Assembly: GCF_024346355.1 (NCBI RefSeq)
Contig: NZ_JAGQCU010000004.1
Location: forward strand, 144,518 to 208,517
DNA: 64,000 nucleotides
From: Cyanobium sp. ATX 6A2
GTDB taxonomy: Bacteria > Cyanobacteriota > Cyanobacteriia > PCC-6307 > Cyanobiaceae
Reading direction: 5' to 3'
The notes below the pieces were generated by a model. The model was not told where the DNA came from. It saw only the letters and a program-made list of their open reading frames with translations, and ran no database searches. Below, piece by piece: positions 37,267-45,370 of the stretch (positions are counted from its first letter, which is position 1; the number at the start of each line of letters is the position of its first letter). Both the position numbers and the translations under genes were made by a program.

Positions 37267-37872
37267 TCATGTGCTCAGAACCTTTTCAATCCGGCGATCG
37301 GGAACGAGCCACATCACGGCAACCAGGATGTAGAGAGCACACGCCAGCCAGGGGTTGGCAAAAGCCAGTGGAACCGCCGCTGCATAGATCATCAGGGACA
37401 GCTTTCCTTTGCGATCACGGCCAAGGGCTGTGGCCAGTGTGGAGTCTTGTCCGTGATGCCACACAAGTGTGCGCGTGAGCATGAAGTAGGCCACCGCAGC
37501 CAGCAGCAGAACCATGCCGTAGAAGGCCACAGGCAGCGCCGCAAAATGATTCTCACCGATCCATGCGGTGGCGAAGGGAAAGAGTGACAACCAGAACAAC
37601 AGATGCAGGTTTGCCCACAGGGTTGAACCGTTCACGTGCTTGACCACCTGAAACAGATGATGGTGGTTGTTCCAGTAGATGCCAACATAAACGAAGCTCA
37701 GCACATAGCTGAGAAAGGCTGGAATCAGAGCACGCATCGCAGCGAGATCGGGCTGATTCGGTGCTTTCAGCTCCAGCACCATGATGGTGATGATGATGGC
37801 CATGACCCCATCACTGAATGCTTCCAGCCTGCCTTTGGGCATCTGTGGGGAGCGTCTCTGTGCGTTCGCCAT
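37267..37872 (-). CDS. TMEM175-family (DUF1211) putative potassium channel
   Basis: The 201-residue protein has six hydrophobic segments and the family signature RLEAFSDGVMAIIITIMVLELK in the first helix (FSD motif), followed by FLSYVLSFVYVGIYWNNHHHLF. Bacterial TMEM175 proteins are tetrameric K+ channels of the plasma membrane. Length is typical. It stands alone next to the DUF5996 gene, which is on the same strand downstream of an 87-base gap. Confidence 0.85.
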   Translation of the reverse strand: MANAQRRSPQMPKGRLEAFSDGVMAIIITIMVLELKAPNQPDLAAMRALIPAFLSYVLSFVYVGIYWNNHHHLFQVVKHVNGSTLWANLHLLFWLSLFPFATAWIGENHFAALPVAFYGMVLLLAAVAYFMLTRTLVWHHGQDSTLATALGRDRKGKLSLMIYAAAVPLAFANPWLACALYILVAVMWLVPDRRIEKVLST

Positions 37873-37959
37873 GGTTTCAGGCAGCGTTGGGGGAGATCCT
37901 TGACCGGTCAGCGACTGGCCATGACGGTGGCCGCTCGATCGTCTTCGAGACTCCGGGCC

Positions 37960-38898
37960 CTACGCCGTTGGGGTTCGCTCCAGGGCCATCCGATCCCAAT
38001 GGGCCAGAGTGGCAGCGGCTTCATAGGTGCTCTGGAGAAACGCAAGCAGAACGGCATCTGGATCACCAGCCTGCCTCACCACCTCATAGGGAAGAATGAA
38101 CTCCTGCAGCTCCGAGCTATAGAATGCCTCCTTTGGTTCCACGGGGCAAGCGCTGTATCCTTCAGGCGCAGGGTAGCCGTAGGCGTAGAAGATGGGTTCT
38201 TCAACTGATCCGCCACCGGGCCAGAAGCCGCAACTGCTCACCTCATGAGAGTAGGCCTCTCTTGTGACCCAATCGGCCATGCCAGGAATTCCACCGGGAT
38301 GCGGTGGTGCAGATCGACCGGAGAATCGTGTGACCGCCAGATCGAAACTGCCCCAGAAGAAATGCACTGGACTCGACTTGCCAATGAATCTGGATCTGAA
38401 GATGGTCAGGATGCGATGAGCCTGCACCAGAATCTGCCAAAAACGCTGCACGTAGGCTGAATCGTAGGCAGCATGCAGCTCGTCGTGCTCGAAGCGCATG
38501 GGATCGACCATTTCCTGGGGCATGGTCCAGATCGAGACGTCGATATCGATGTCTTTCAGTGCCGCCATCAGCGCCCGGTAGACATCGGCGACGGATCGCG
38601 GTGCCAGCTTGATGCTGCGGCTTGCTCCATCGTTTGCCTCAAGGCACAGCTGATGCTCAAGAAAGTCGAACCGGATTTCAAACGTACGCGTCTGATAGGC
38701 AATGGTGCCCGTGGTCAGCCCGCGCGGGGTCACATAGAGCGTTGACTGCCACCAGTGATTGATCGCGGGCATGAGCGCCAGCCGGATCTTGCCAACGATC
38801 TGAGTCCACAGGTGCAATGTGGTGTAAGTGTCCTGCCATGCCGCCACGGGCAGGCTCGGCAGCAAGGCTGCCGGGGGAGGATGGGGCGTCATCTCCAT
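37960..38898 (-). CDS. DUF5996 family protein
   Basis: The 312-residue soluble protein carries blocks known from DUF5996: WQDTYTTLHLWTQIVGKIRLAL, NHWWQSTLYVTPRGLTTG, FHFFWGSFDLA-like (VHFFWGSFDLAVTRFSGR) and FWPGGG. The function of this family is not known. Start at 38898 fits the family N-terminus. The roughly 170 bases upstream of it hold nothing recognisable. Confidence 0.75.
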   Translation of the reverse strand: MEMTPHPPPAALLPSLPVAAWQDTYTTLHLWTQIVGKIRLALMPAINHWWQSTLYVTPRGLTTGTIAYQTRTFEIRFDFLEHQLCLEANDGASRSIKLAPRSVADVYRALMAALKDIDIDVSIWTMPQEMVDPMRFEHDELHAAYDSAYVQRFWQILVQAHRILTIFRSRFIGKSSPVHFFWGSFDLAVTRFSGRSAPPHPGGIPGMADWVTREAYSHEVSSCGFWPGGGSVEEPIFYAYGYPAPEGYSACPVEPKEAFYSSELQEFILPYEVVRQAGDPDAVLLAFLQSTYEAAATLAHWDRMALERTPTA

Positions 38899-39067
38899 GG
38901 GGGTGTGCAGAACGGCATGGCTGTGAAGAAAGGCCGAACGGCTTCAATCCTGCGCCGGCGTTGTGGCTTCGTTCTAGCTGTGCTGGTTGATTGATCTGCA
39001 CGCGATCTGCCCGCTCGTCGTGAATCGCAATTCAGCGACGTGATCTCACTTCAATGGCGGCGTCTGC

Positions 39068-39223
39068 GTGCTCAATCAGCTATGGGGGCTGCTGGCGCGA
39101 GCGGATGAGTCGCTGGATCTGCTGCTGTACTCCGAGCGGGAGTGCGAGGAGCGCCGCCAGTGGCGCACGCATGTGATCGGCAGGGCGTTCCGGGAGGGGC
39201 GATTGCTGGATGGTGTTCTCTGA
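39068..39223 (+). pseudogene. 3' remnant of an MNT-type nucleotidyltransferase antitoxin
   Basis: The frame encodes LWGLLARADESLDLLLYSERE then HVIGRAFREGRLLDGVL and a stop, which resembles the last 50 residues of minimal nucleotidyltransferases that pair with HEPN toxins. The GSX10DXD catalytic part is missing. Its stop overlaps the ATG of a damaged HEPN frame, the usual arrangement of such pairs. Confidence 0.5.
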
Positions 39224-39440
39224 GCCGGATGGTCTGCTGAAGATCGCCATCGCCGATCTGGAGGGCGCCTGGGGCTTCTGGTTGCAGCAGGCGGTGGAGA
39301 TCCGCCGCTCACCCATGACCTGTGCCGACTGCTGTTGCTGCTGGAGGCGGGCGTCGCCGCGAGCCACCGAGCCATAGCCGCAGGCTTCTCCGATGGAGTA
39401 GATGCCGATATCGACGACGTGGAAACGCTGTTACCAGTCG
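39210..39440 (+). pseudogene. HEPN-domain toxin remnant with an internal deletion
   Basis: Starting at an ATG that overlaps the nucleotidyltransferase stop, the frame reads SEPDGLLKIAIADLEGAWGFWLQQAVE and then, in another frame, PPLTHDLCRLLLLLEAG. HEPN proteins have these two helices joined by a further helical segment, here missing. The frame-breaking deletion leaves no functional toxin. It is the remains of an MNT-HEPN pair. Confidence 0.45.
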
Positions 39441-39604
39441 CCACGATGGAGTCGCAGGGTGCTGAGCACCTGTTCGGTTCGTGGGCTGGTGCTGGTCATC
39501 GGGGTTCCGATCTGGATGCCATTTCTGCCGGGAGTGTGTCCGTGCTGCACCGCGGCCCTGGGTTGCTGCGAACGTGGTTCGGGGACTGGAACGGCCCAGC
39601 CACA

Positions 39605-39669
39605 CCCGGCGCCGGGTTGGCTGCAGCCGCCACGCGATCACGCCAGAAGGGATCCCAGCAGGGGCGCCC
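39605..39669 (+). repeat. 65-bp direct repeat, copy 1
   Basis: This stretch is repeated at 40432-40496 with three mismatches. The core reads GGGTTGGCTGCAGCCGCCAC followed by CCAGAAGGGATCCCAGCAGG. The two copies bracket the hicBA pair on the same strand, and each is followed shortly by a leader-like GCCGCCAGCAT...CCATGGCC segment. Homologous recombination between them would remove or duplicate hicBA as a unit. Confidence 0.8.
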
Positions 39670-39843
39670 GGCAGCCGCCAGCATCACTCCATGGCCAACA
39701 GCAACCTCCAGCAACGGGCCAGAGCCTTCCGTCATGGCCGCAGGTCTTCCTCAAGGATGCCGGGACGACCAACGCTTCTCAGGCTGGCCGAGCTCAACAG
39801 AGGCTCTCGCTAGGATTTAGGCCCTGTGCAGGGGGTGGACGAC

Positions 39844-40077
39844 ATGGCTGAGCACATCGTCAATCTGCATGTGGAACGCTTGCCGGAGGGGTGCTATCTC
39901 GCCACCTCAGACGAAGTACCCGGGCTCGTGGCCCAAGGTCGAACCCTGGCTGAGACCCTGGAAATCGCCAGGGATGTCGCCAAGCGCTTGATGGAGGCCC
40001 AGGTGGAGCGCGGTGATGTCCGCGGCGTTTCGCCGCTGGAGGAGCGCTTTGACCATCCCCTGGTGGTGAGTGCCTGA
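39844..40077 (+). CDS. hicB: HicB-family antitoxin
   Basis: This 77-residue protein has the HicB partial RNase H-like fold: VNLHVERLPEGCYLATSDEVPGLVAQG followed by the helix TLAETLEIARDVAKRLME. HicB neutralises the HicA mRNA interferase. No C-terminal DNA-binding domain is present, so it may regulate poorly. The start at 39844 was preferred over an upstream ATG at 39826. Its stop overlaps the hicA GTG start. Confidence 0.8.
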   Translation: MAEHIVNLHVERLPEGCYLATSDEVPGLVAQGRTLAETLEIARDVAKRLMEAQVERGDVRGVSPLEERFDHPLVVSA

Positions 40078-40300
40078 GTGGGTCGGCTGGCCGGATACCG
40101 GTACCGGGAGCGTGAAACGGCTGAAGCGGCTTGGATTCACCTTCGATCGCCAGGCCGCAGGATCCCATGAGATCTGGTTTCGCGAATCAGACAACCGCTA
40201 CACCACCATCCCCAATCATCCGGATGACATGCCAGATGGCACCTTGCGGGCGATTCTGCGTCAGGCCGGTATCAGCGTGGAGGCGTTTCTAAGCCAGTAA
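40070..40300 (+). CDS. hicA: HicA-family mRNA interferase toxin
   Basis: The 76-residue product has the double-stranded-RNA-binding-like fold of HicA: VKRLKRLGFTFDRQAAGSHEIWF with the conserved catalytic His in GSHEIW, then TTIPNHPDDMPDGTLRAILRQAGI. The GTG start lies inside the hicB stop region. Order antitoxin-toxin is the reverse of the common hicAB order but frequent in cyanobacteria. The gene appears intact. Confidence 0.8.
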   Translation: MPEWVGWPDTGTGSVKRLKRLGFTFDRQAAGSHEIWFRESDNRYTTIPNHPDDMPDGTLRAILRQAGISVEAFLSQ

Positions 40301-40431
40301 TCCCCGTCTCGGTGTGGATCGCCGCAGCGGCTGTGCTGGCCCGGTAGGAGCCGTCCAATGGCACCAGTTTTGCAGCGGTGGGCGGGATGCTGCCCCTGAC
40401 TGGGCAAAGGGACCAGGACGGCATAGCCACG

Positions 40432-40496
40432 CCCGGAGCCGGGTTGGCTGCAGCCGCCACGCGCCCACGCCAGAAGGGATCCCAGCAGGGGCGCCC
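40432..40496 (+). repeat. 65-bp direct repeat, copy 2
   Basis: This is the second copy of the repeat at 39605-39669, downstream of hicBA in the same orientation. It is followed after 50 bases by the start of an HNH-HIT family fragment. No gene is convincing in the bases between hicA and this copy. Confidence 0.8.
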
Positions 40497-40540
40497 TCCT
40501 GACGGGCCGCCCAAAACCAAACCTGGCCCGGTCGCCCGGG

Positions 40541-40805
40541 AGCCGCCAGCATCCCTCCATGGCCTCCAGCCCCTCTGTTGCCTTCCTTCGCCTCCGGCAG
40601 TACATCGCCGAGCGCATGCGCATGAGCCCCATCGACCAACCGCTGATGCTCCTGGAACTGCTGGGCCACTGATATGCCAGGCAACAGCCAGCCCGGCCCC
40701 AGCGCAGGACGTGGCCCGGCGGATCCTGGGCAGCCGATGGTGGGCAAGGTGCTCACCGGCAACGGCATCACCGCCTACGGCAACGGCGCCTACAGCCTGA
40801 TCGGC
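40541..40805 (+). pseudogene. HNH-HIT family 5' fragment (copy with leader)
   Basis: An ATG at 40559 opens a frame reading AAFLRLR-like VAFLRLRQYIAERMRMS and DQPLMLLELLGH, then a stop. It continues with AQDVARRILG and, after the same out-of-frame junction as in the copies at 42.3 and 44.5 kb, MVGKVLTGNGITAYGNGAYS. It ends abruptly before the ParE-RelB pair. Only the putative N-terminal helical domain is represented; HNH and HIT parts are absent. Confidence 0.65.
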
Positions 40806-40818
40806 GGCCCGCCTGGGC

Positions 40819-41127
40819 TCATGGATTGGGCCGATCGTTCTGTAGCCGTGAGCGAATCCAGAGCGGATCGCGTCGACACTCGAGGATGGCGTAGATGTCG
40901 ATGCTTGCCTCCTCCACCAAGTAGTAGAGAGCGAATGGGAATCTTCTGATCAACAGCCGATGGAAGCCGTCAACCTTCGAATGGATGCCAGCGTACAGAC
41001 TCAATGACTGGACATCGGCCTCAATAACGTCAAGACAACGGTCGCCGAGGCCGACGAGCTGGCACTCATAAAATATCCAGCCATTGCGGAGATCATCCCT
41101 GGCGACGTCAAGAAGTCTGATGTCCAC
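40819..41127 (-). CDS. RelE/ParE-family toxin
   Basis: The 102-residue protein matches the RelE/ParE fold: an N-terminal strand and helix (RLLDVARDDLRNGWIFYECQ), then IHSKVDGFHRLLIRRFPFALYYLVEE and YAILECRRDPLWIRSRL. Such toxins cleave ribosome-bound mRNA or poison gyrase. It overlaps the upstream antitoxin gene by 20 bases and seems intact. Confidence 0.75.
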   Translation of the reverse strand: MDIRLLDVARDDLRNGWIFYECQLVGLGDRCLDVIEADVQSLSLYAGIHSKVDGFHRLLIRRFPFALYYLVEEASIDIYAILECRRDPLWIRSRLQNDRPNP

Positions 41128-41341
41128 GAAGCTCAGATCTCAGCTCAGCGATGGCAGCATTCCAGGGCTGAAAACGGTCAGGATCCTGCCGTACCTGCTC
41201 ACGACGTCGCTCTAATTCATCGCGATGCCAGGAGGGGGAATCGACCTGATCGGGCGTAGCGGAGAGATCTGCCCAGACGAGTTCCATCGCCTCGAGCTTC
41301 TCTTCCAGACTCATCTCAGCCAGAGAGAAATGTGCCGCCAT
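41108..41341 (-). CDS. Addiction-module antitoxin (RelB-like, short helical family)
   Basis: The 77-residue product matches the short 'addiction module component' family: MSLEEKLEAMELVWADLS, a spacer, then SWHRDELERRREQVRQDPDRF and WNAAIAELRSEL. These antitoxins pair with ParE/RelE toxins, as here. The start at 41341 was chosen because the preceding 11 codons are Arg/Pro-rich. Confidence 0.75.
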   Translation of the reverse strand: MAAHFSLAEMSLEEKLEAMELVWADLSATPDQVDSPSWHRDELERRREQVRQDPDRFQPWNAAIAELRSELRGHQTS

Positions 41342-41441
41342 CAGCCGAGGCCTCCGAGGGAGCAATCTCGCCACTGTAGAGCTGATGCAACCACGACAAC
41401 GATCCAGACCACACGTTCAGAGGTTTGCTGTTCAACTCACC

Positions 41442-41540
41442 AGTGCCACCCCCTGTCACACCCGCCAGGATTCCCCCATGCCCCCACCCCCCTCCGCCAC
41501 CTACGAGCGGCTGGTGGGCAAACTGCTTGGGGGGGTGCGA
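41442..41540 (+). repeat. HNH-HIT family leader and start fragment
   Basis: A leader, GTGCCACCCCCTGTCAC followed by CCGCCAGGATTCCCCCATG, precedes a start codon at 41478 that opens PPPPSATYERLVGKLL. The leader is shared with the copies at 42262 and 44309. Only the leader and some 20 codons remain before the vapC 3' end. The leader probably carries the ribosome-binding region and perhaps promoter of the original gene. Confidence 0.65.
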
Positions 41541-41554
41541 AGGAAGAGCGACCC

Positions 41555-41962
41555 TCACGCCGTTCCCCACAACCGGAACTCCACCTGCTGAGAGGCTGCC
41601 TGAAAGTCCTTGTCGGTTGTCAGCAGCGTCAGCTCGTAGCGCTGGCAAAGTTGGATGAGCAGGGCATCGATGGTGCCGATCTGGATCCCTCTGCGGCGGC
41701 AGACATTGCGGATGTCCGCGGCTGCCATGTGGTCCTGCTTGTCGGGCTGGAGGAAGGCGAGGGCGGAAAGGCGCTCCACGAGCTGCTCTCGGTTTTTGGG
41801 GCCGGCAAAACCCTGGAGGACCTCCTGGAGCACCAATCCCGTGGTGAAGACCTGCTCAGCACCCTGAAGAGCAGCACGAAGGGCGACCACCTCAGGCGCG
41901 CCGGGGTGACCATCACGGCGAAAGGCCAGCGACCAGACCGAGGTATCGACCAGCAGGCTCAC
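41555..41962 (-). CDS. vapC: VapC-family PIN-domain ribonuclease toxin
   Basis: The 135-residue protein has the four acidic PIN residues: Asp in LLVDTSVW (about 6), Glu in LVLQEVLQG (about 47), Asp in GTIDALLIQLC (about 98) and Asp in LTTDKDFQ (about 116). VapC toxins cleave tRNA or rRNA. The start overlaps the vapB stop (ATGA-like). The gene appears complete. Confidence 0.85.
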   Translation of the reverse strand: MSLLVDTSVWSLAFRRDGHPGAPEVVALRAALQGAEQVFTTGLVLQEVLQGFAGPKNREQLVERLSALAFLQPDKQDHMAAADIRNVCRRRGIQIGTIDALLIQLCQRYELTLLTTDKDFQAASQQVEFRLWGTA

Positions 41963-42162
41963 CGCTGGCGTTCCCGTTCAGCCTTGACGTCGTAGCCGGG
42001 GTCCCACTCGAGCTTGCCGAAGAGCTCGGCAACCTGGCGTTGCTCCCGGCGCGCGATGAACTCCTGAAGGGCACGGGTCACAGCGGCCTTTTTGGTAGGC
42101 TCACCGCTCACGCGGAAGGCGTGATCGAGCAGATCCTGATCGAGAGCGAGATTCGTGGCCAT
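41959..42162 (-). CDS. vapB: VapB-type antitoxin
   Basis: The 67-residue protein starts MATNLALDQDLLDHAFRVSG and continues TKKAAVTRALQEFIARREQ, a ribbon-helix-helix-like VapB/DUF2191 pattern, followed by a tail (LFGKLEWDPGYDVKAERE) of the kind that wraps into the PIN toxin's active site. The start at 42162 is the methionine at the family N-terminus. Confidence 0.8.
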   Translation of the reverse strand: MATNLALDQDLLDHAFRVSGEPTKKAAVTRALQEFIARREQRQVAELFGKLEWDPGYDVKAERERQR

Positions 42163-42261
42163 GTGTGACCTCGCCGTGAGGTGCCCACACATTAGGGCCA
42201 TCGGCCTGGCTGAGGGGGCAGGCAAGCGCATGGCATCGCGGCAGGGCTTCTCCCCCTACAA

Positions 42262-42535
42262 GTGCCACCCCTTGTCACCCCCGCCAGGATTCCCCTATGC
42301 CCCGCCCCAGCGCAGGACGTGGCCCGGCGGATCCTGGGCAGCCGATGGTGGGCAAGGTTCACCTTCAACGGCATCACCGCCTACGGCAACGGCGCCACCA
42401 GCCTGATCGGCGGCGACGAGCTGAGCGAAGCCGAGCGCGACGCGCTGCAGCAGCTGTGTCGCCAGCGCCTCGATGCCTTCCGCGAGCAGGGGGCGAGGAG
42501 CTGTTTGCCCACCTCAGCCGCCATCAGAGTTCAGC
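42262..42535 (+). pseudogene. HNH-HIT family 5' fragment with leader
   Basis: The shared leader (GTGCCACCCCTTGTCAC, then CCGCCAGGATTCCCCTATG) is followed by AQDVARRILG, the common out-of-frame junction, and then FNGITAYGNGATSLIGGDEL and EAERDALQQLCRQRLDAFREQ. It lacks the first 40 codons (RMRMS...ELLGR) and ends at the 3' end of hepT. The gene is broken in the same place as the two other long copies. Confidence 0.65.
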
Positions 42536-42880
42536 CTCAACCACTTGGTCCAACTGGTCAGCCAGGGCTGGAATGCTCTCGGAAACGATCTGCCAGATGG
42601 TGTCTTCTTCCAGGCCGAAGTAGGCGTGCGCCAGAATATCGCGGAGGCCAGCAATGCGTCGCCAGGGCAGCTGGGGGTGCCGCTCACGGACCGCTGGCGG
42701 GATCTGTTTCGCCGCTTCACCCAGCACCTCCAGGTTGCGGAGTACGGCGTCAACCAACATCTCGTCAGCAAGAAATTGCTGCCGGGTGAGCCCCTGGCTG
42801 TATCGGAGCACCTTGGAGCAGCACAGCTGCATGTCCTGGAGGAACAGCGACCAAGTCCGGGCACTTCCCCGTTCAGGCAA
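42524..42880 (-). CDS. hepT: HepT-family HEPN ribonuclease toxin
   Basis: The 118-residue helical protein has the HepT motif RX4HXY: RDILAHAY near residue 81, preceded by DAVLRNLEVLGEAAKQIP. HepT degrades RNA and is inactivated by AMPylation of the motif tyrosine by MntA. It overlaps mntA by eight bases. The motif is complete, so this toxin is probably functional. Confidence 0.85.
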   Translation of the reverse strand: MPERGSARTWSLFLQDMQLCCSKVLRYSQGLTRQQFLADEMLVDAVLRNLEVLGEAAKQIPPAVRERHPQLPWRRIAGLRDILAHAYFGLEEDTIWQIVSESIPALADQLDQVVEAEL

Positions 42881-43181
42881 GCGGAATGGCCTCCTGCTCG
42901 ATCCGCTGCCGCAGTTCAGGGCGAAGACCGCGGCGCGTCACCAGGTCCACCCGGGCGCTGAGCAGGTCTTCCAGGGCCAGCTTGAGGTCCATGTACTGCT
43001 CAAAACTGGGGCTGGAGGGGAAATCCACCAGCAGGTCCACGTCGCTCTGCAGCCCTGCCGCTCCGTGGATCACAGAGCCGAAGACGCGAAGATCCTGGCC
43101 ACCATGGGCGGCTGTGAGCGCGAGCAGCTCGGGGGCCATCTGCCTGAGCCGCTGAAGCGTGGGTGGCTGTCTGGGATCCAT
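42873..43181 (-). CDS. mntA: MntA-family nucleotidyltransferase antitoxin
   Basis: The 102-residue protein contains the nucleotidyltransferase motif GSX10DXD (GSVIHGAAGLQSDVDLLVDF, about residues 37-56) and the third acidic residue in ARVDLVTR. MntA AMPylates HepT and so neutralises it. The start at 43181 (MDPRQPP) lies inside the truncated remains of a ParE toxin gene on the same strand. Confidence 0.85.
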   Translation of the reverse strand: MDPRQPPTLQRLRQMAPELLALTAAHGGQDLRVFGSVIHGAAGLQSDVDLLVDFPSSPSFEQYMDLKLALEDLLSARVDLVTRRGLRPELRQRIEQEAIPLA

Positions 43182-43195
43182 GGCTCCCATTCTGC

Positions 43196-43288
43196 TGCCA
43201 ATGCCGGCTCAAGCCTTCCGTACCAGCGCTGGGTTTCCAGCAGATCCTCCACCGCCTCCGGCAGGAAGCGAACCGCGGGCATGGTCAT
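43196..43288 (-). pseudogene. 5' stump of a ParE-type toxin gene
   Basis: The frame begins VRFLPEAVEDLLETQRWYGR and LEPALAAEW, the first strand and helices of ParE-like toxins, then loses similarity at about 43196, where the region upstream of mntA begins. It starts four bases before the end of its cognate antitoxin. The mntA-hepT pair seems to have replaced the rest of the toxin. Confidence 0.65.
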
Positions 43289-43494
43289 CCGATGCCGAGC
43301 TGGCTCCGCACCTCATCCCAGGACACAGCCGCTTCGGGGTTTTCGCGATGGGTCGCCCAGCGCCGGTCGAGCTCGGCGCAGAGGGCAGGGTCCACCGGCA
43401 GCGCCCCATCTCGGGACTGGTCATCAAGGCAGTCCCATAGGGCGATCGCCAGGGCCAGCCGCTCGTTCAGGGGCAGTTGCAGCAGGTCAGACAT
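43285..43494 (-). CDS. Addiction-module antitoxin (RelB-like), partner of a truncated ParE
   Basis: The 69-residue product matches the same short antitoxin family as the gene at 41108: LQLPLNERLALAIALWDCLDD and DRRWATHRENPEAAVSWDEVRSQLG. The start at 43494 (MSDLLQL) fits the family. Its toxin survives only as a stump, so this antitoxin is an orphan. Confidence 0.75.
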   Translation of the reverse strand: MSDLLQLPLNERLALAIALWDCLDDQSRDGALPVDPALCAELDRRWATHRENPEAAVSWDEVRSQLGIG

Positions 43495-43625
43495 GGGCGT
43501 CATCGCCACTCCTACCGGCAAGGAGTCCATCGTAAGCGCGGTCGAAGCCGGGCAAAGGGACTGGAGAGATGGATGCCCATGAGCCAGGTGGTCAAGCGGG
43601 TCATCGGCGCCGAGTTCACTGACGT

Positions 43626-43979
43626 TCAATGCCGAACAACCAATGCCTTCCGGCTCAGCTCGATGAGGACATGGGTTTCAAACAACCGGTTCAGCTCCGG
43701 CAGAACACGAAGCAGCAGAGCGGTGAGATCCTGGTTGCCGATGTTGCCCGTGGCCACAAGCAGAAGTCTGGCGGGAGTGCCGCGCAAGAGATGACTGCGG
43801 ACGAAATCTGCATCCTTGCTGAAGACAATCCTCCCATCGCTGTCGGCAATGGAGGCAATCATGTTGTCGGCGCTGCGATTGCCATCAGGCAGATCAAGGG
43901 TGTGGAGGATGTCGCAACCCAATTGCTCCAGCGGACGAACGAGCGATCGTGGCAGCTGGGCATCCAGCAGGATCCTCAT
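43626..43979 (-). CDS. DUF5615 PIN-like toxin
   Basis: The 117-residue protein has the PIN-like fold of DUF5615: RILLDAQLPRSLVRPLEQLG, HTLDLPDG, and the acidic segment VFSKDADFVRSHLLRG followed by RLLLVATGNIGNQDL. These proteins pair with DUF433 antitoxins and are thought to be RNases. It overlaps the antitoxin gene by four bases and appears intact. Confidence 0.8.
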   Translation of the reverse strand: MRILLDAQLPRSLVRPLEQLGCDILHTLDLPDGNRSADNMIASIADSDGRIVFSKDADFVRSHLLRGTPARLLLVATGNIGNQDLTALLLRVLPELNRLFETHVLIELSRKALVVRH

Positions 43980-44209
43980 GCAGAGAGGAGGTCAACCCGC
44001 TGAATTCGGGAAAGCTGGGTTGCGTACTCAAGCACTGCAGTGATGTCTTCAGCCTCGAGATCTGGATAATCGGCGAGAATGTCAGCCGCACTCATCCCAG
44101 CTGACAACAGTTCGAGCACCATCTCCACGGGATAACGCAACCCGCGGATGGTTGGCTTTCCGTGGCAGATCTCAGGGTTGATGGTGATGCGCCCAAGCTG
44201 GTCTGTCAT
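43976..44209 (-). CDS. DUF433-family antitoxin
   Basis: The 77-residue protein shows the DUF433 pattern: ITINPEICHGKPTIRGLRYPV, then MVLELLSAGMSAADILADYPDLEAEDI, a small helix-turn-helix-like fold. It neutralises the DUF5615 toxin encoded next. The start at 44209 is the methionine preceding the conserved block. Confidence 0.8.
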   Translation of the reverse strand: MTDQLGRITINPEICHGKPTIRGLRYPVEMVLELLSAGMSAADILADYPDLEAEDITAVLEYATQLSRIQRVDLLSA

Positions 44210-44308
44210 GACGGTTTCCTGGCTTCCCCAGCCTAAGGGGGACAGCAGATCACGATCGTGAGCTGGTTGTGGCGCTGGCATGGGGATCTTTTGGGCCTCT
44301 CCCTCACC

Positions 44309-45320
44309 AATGCCACCCCCCGTCACACGCCCGCCAGGATTCCCCCATGCCCCCGCCCCCCTCTGCTGCCTTCCTTCGCCTGCGCGAGACCATCGCCAAG
44401 CAGATGCGCATGAGCCACACCTAGCAACCGCTCATGCTGCTGGAGCTGCTGGGGAGGAGCAGCCCCGCCCCAGCGCAGGACGTGGCCCGGCAGATCCTGG
44501 CCAGCGGATGGTGGGCAAGGTGCTGACCGGCAACGGCATCACCGCCTACGGCAACGGCGCCTACAGCCTGATCGGCGGCGACGCGCTGCAGCAGCTGTGC
44601 CGCCAGCGCCTCGACTCCTTCCGCGAGCAGCGCGGCGAGGAAGTATTTGCCCACCGCTCCCGCCACCGCAGCCCGATCAGCGGCTCGGTGAAGTACCGGG
44701 TGCTCACCAGGGCACGGGGCCGCTGCGAGTGCTGCGGCGCGCACGAGCACCAGCGGGCCCTGGAGGTGGACCACATCATCCCCAGACACCAAGGCGGCTC
44801 CGACGCCATCAGCAACCTGCAGGCGCTCTGCTTCCGCTGCAACGCCGGCAAGCGCGACGGCTGTTTGCCTACGCAAGAGGGCGCACCGACTTCCGCGGCG
44901 TGCAGGCCAGCTACGGCAACCGCGAAGCGGGCTGTGTGTTCTGCGCGCTGGAGGGCAGCGGCCGGGTGCTGCTGGAGAACGCATTCAAAGCTCTGCATCG
45001 CTGACGCCTACCCCGTGAGCGAGGGGCACAGCCTGGTGATTCCGCGTCGTCATGGGGCCGATGGGCTGGAGCTGCACCAGCCGGAATGGAACGCCGTGGT
45101 GGAACTGCTGAAGCTGCGGCGGGAGCAGCTGAGTGCCCAGGGCGCCACGATCAGCGGCTGGGCTGGTTTGCTCAACGCAAGAGGGGGGCTGAACTCAGGC
45201 GAGGCGGCGGGGCAGACGGTGTTTCATGCCCACTGGCATTTGATCCCGAGGCGCGAGGGAGATTGTGAGCAGCCGCGAAGGGGCGTGCGAGGGGTGATCC
45301 CGTCGAGACAGGCCTACTGA
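44309..45320 (+). pseudogene. HNH endonuclease-HIT hydrolase fusion gene, broken (longest copy of the dispersed family)
   Basis: The shared leader runs to an ATG at 44347. The frame reads AAFLRLRETIAKQMRMSH, then an in-frame TAG, then QPLMLLELLGR and AQDVARQIL. After a frame-breaking junction come MVGKVLTGNGITAYGNGAYS and an HNH domain (RCECCGAHEHQ, EVDHIIPRHQGG, LCFRCNAGKRD). After further shifts comes a HIT domain: AGCVFCALEGSGRVLLEN, YPVSEGHSLVIPRRH and the histidine triad HAHWHLIPRREGD. The HNH zinc cysteines and HIT histidines are intact, but no single frame connects them. Intact relatives would be nuclease-plus-nucleotide hydrolase proteins. Confidence 0.75.
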
Positions 45321-45370
45321 AGACAGCCAGCCCTACCTCAGCTACAACGAGGCAACTACTGGCCGGATCC

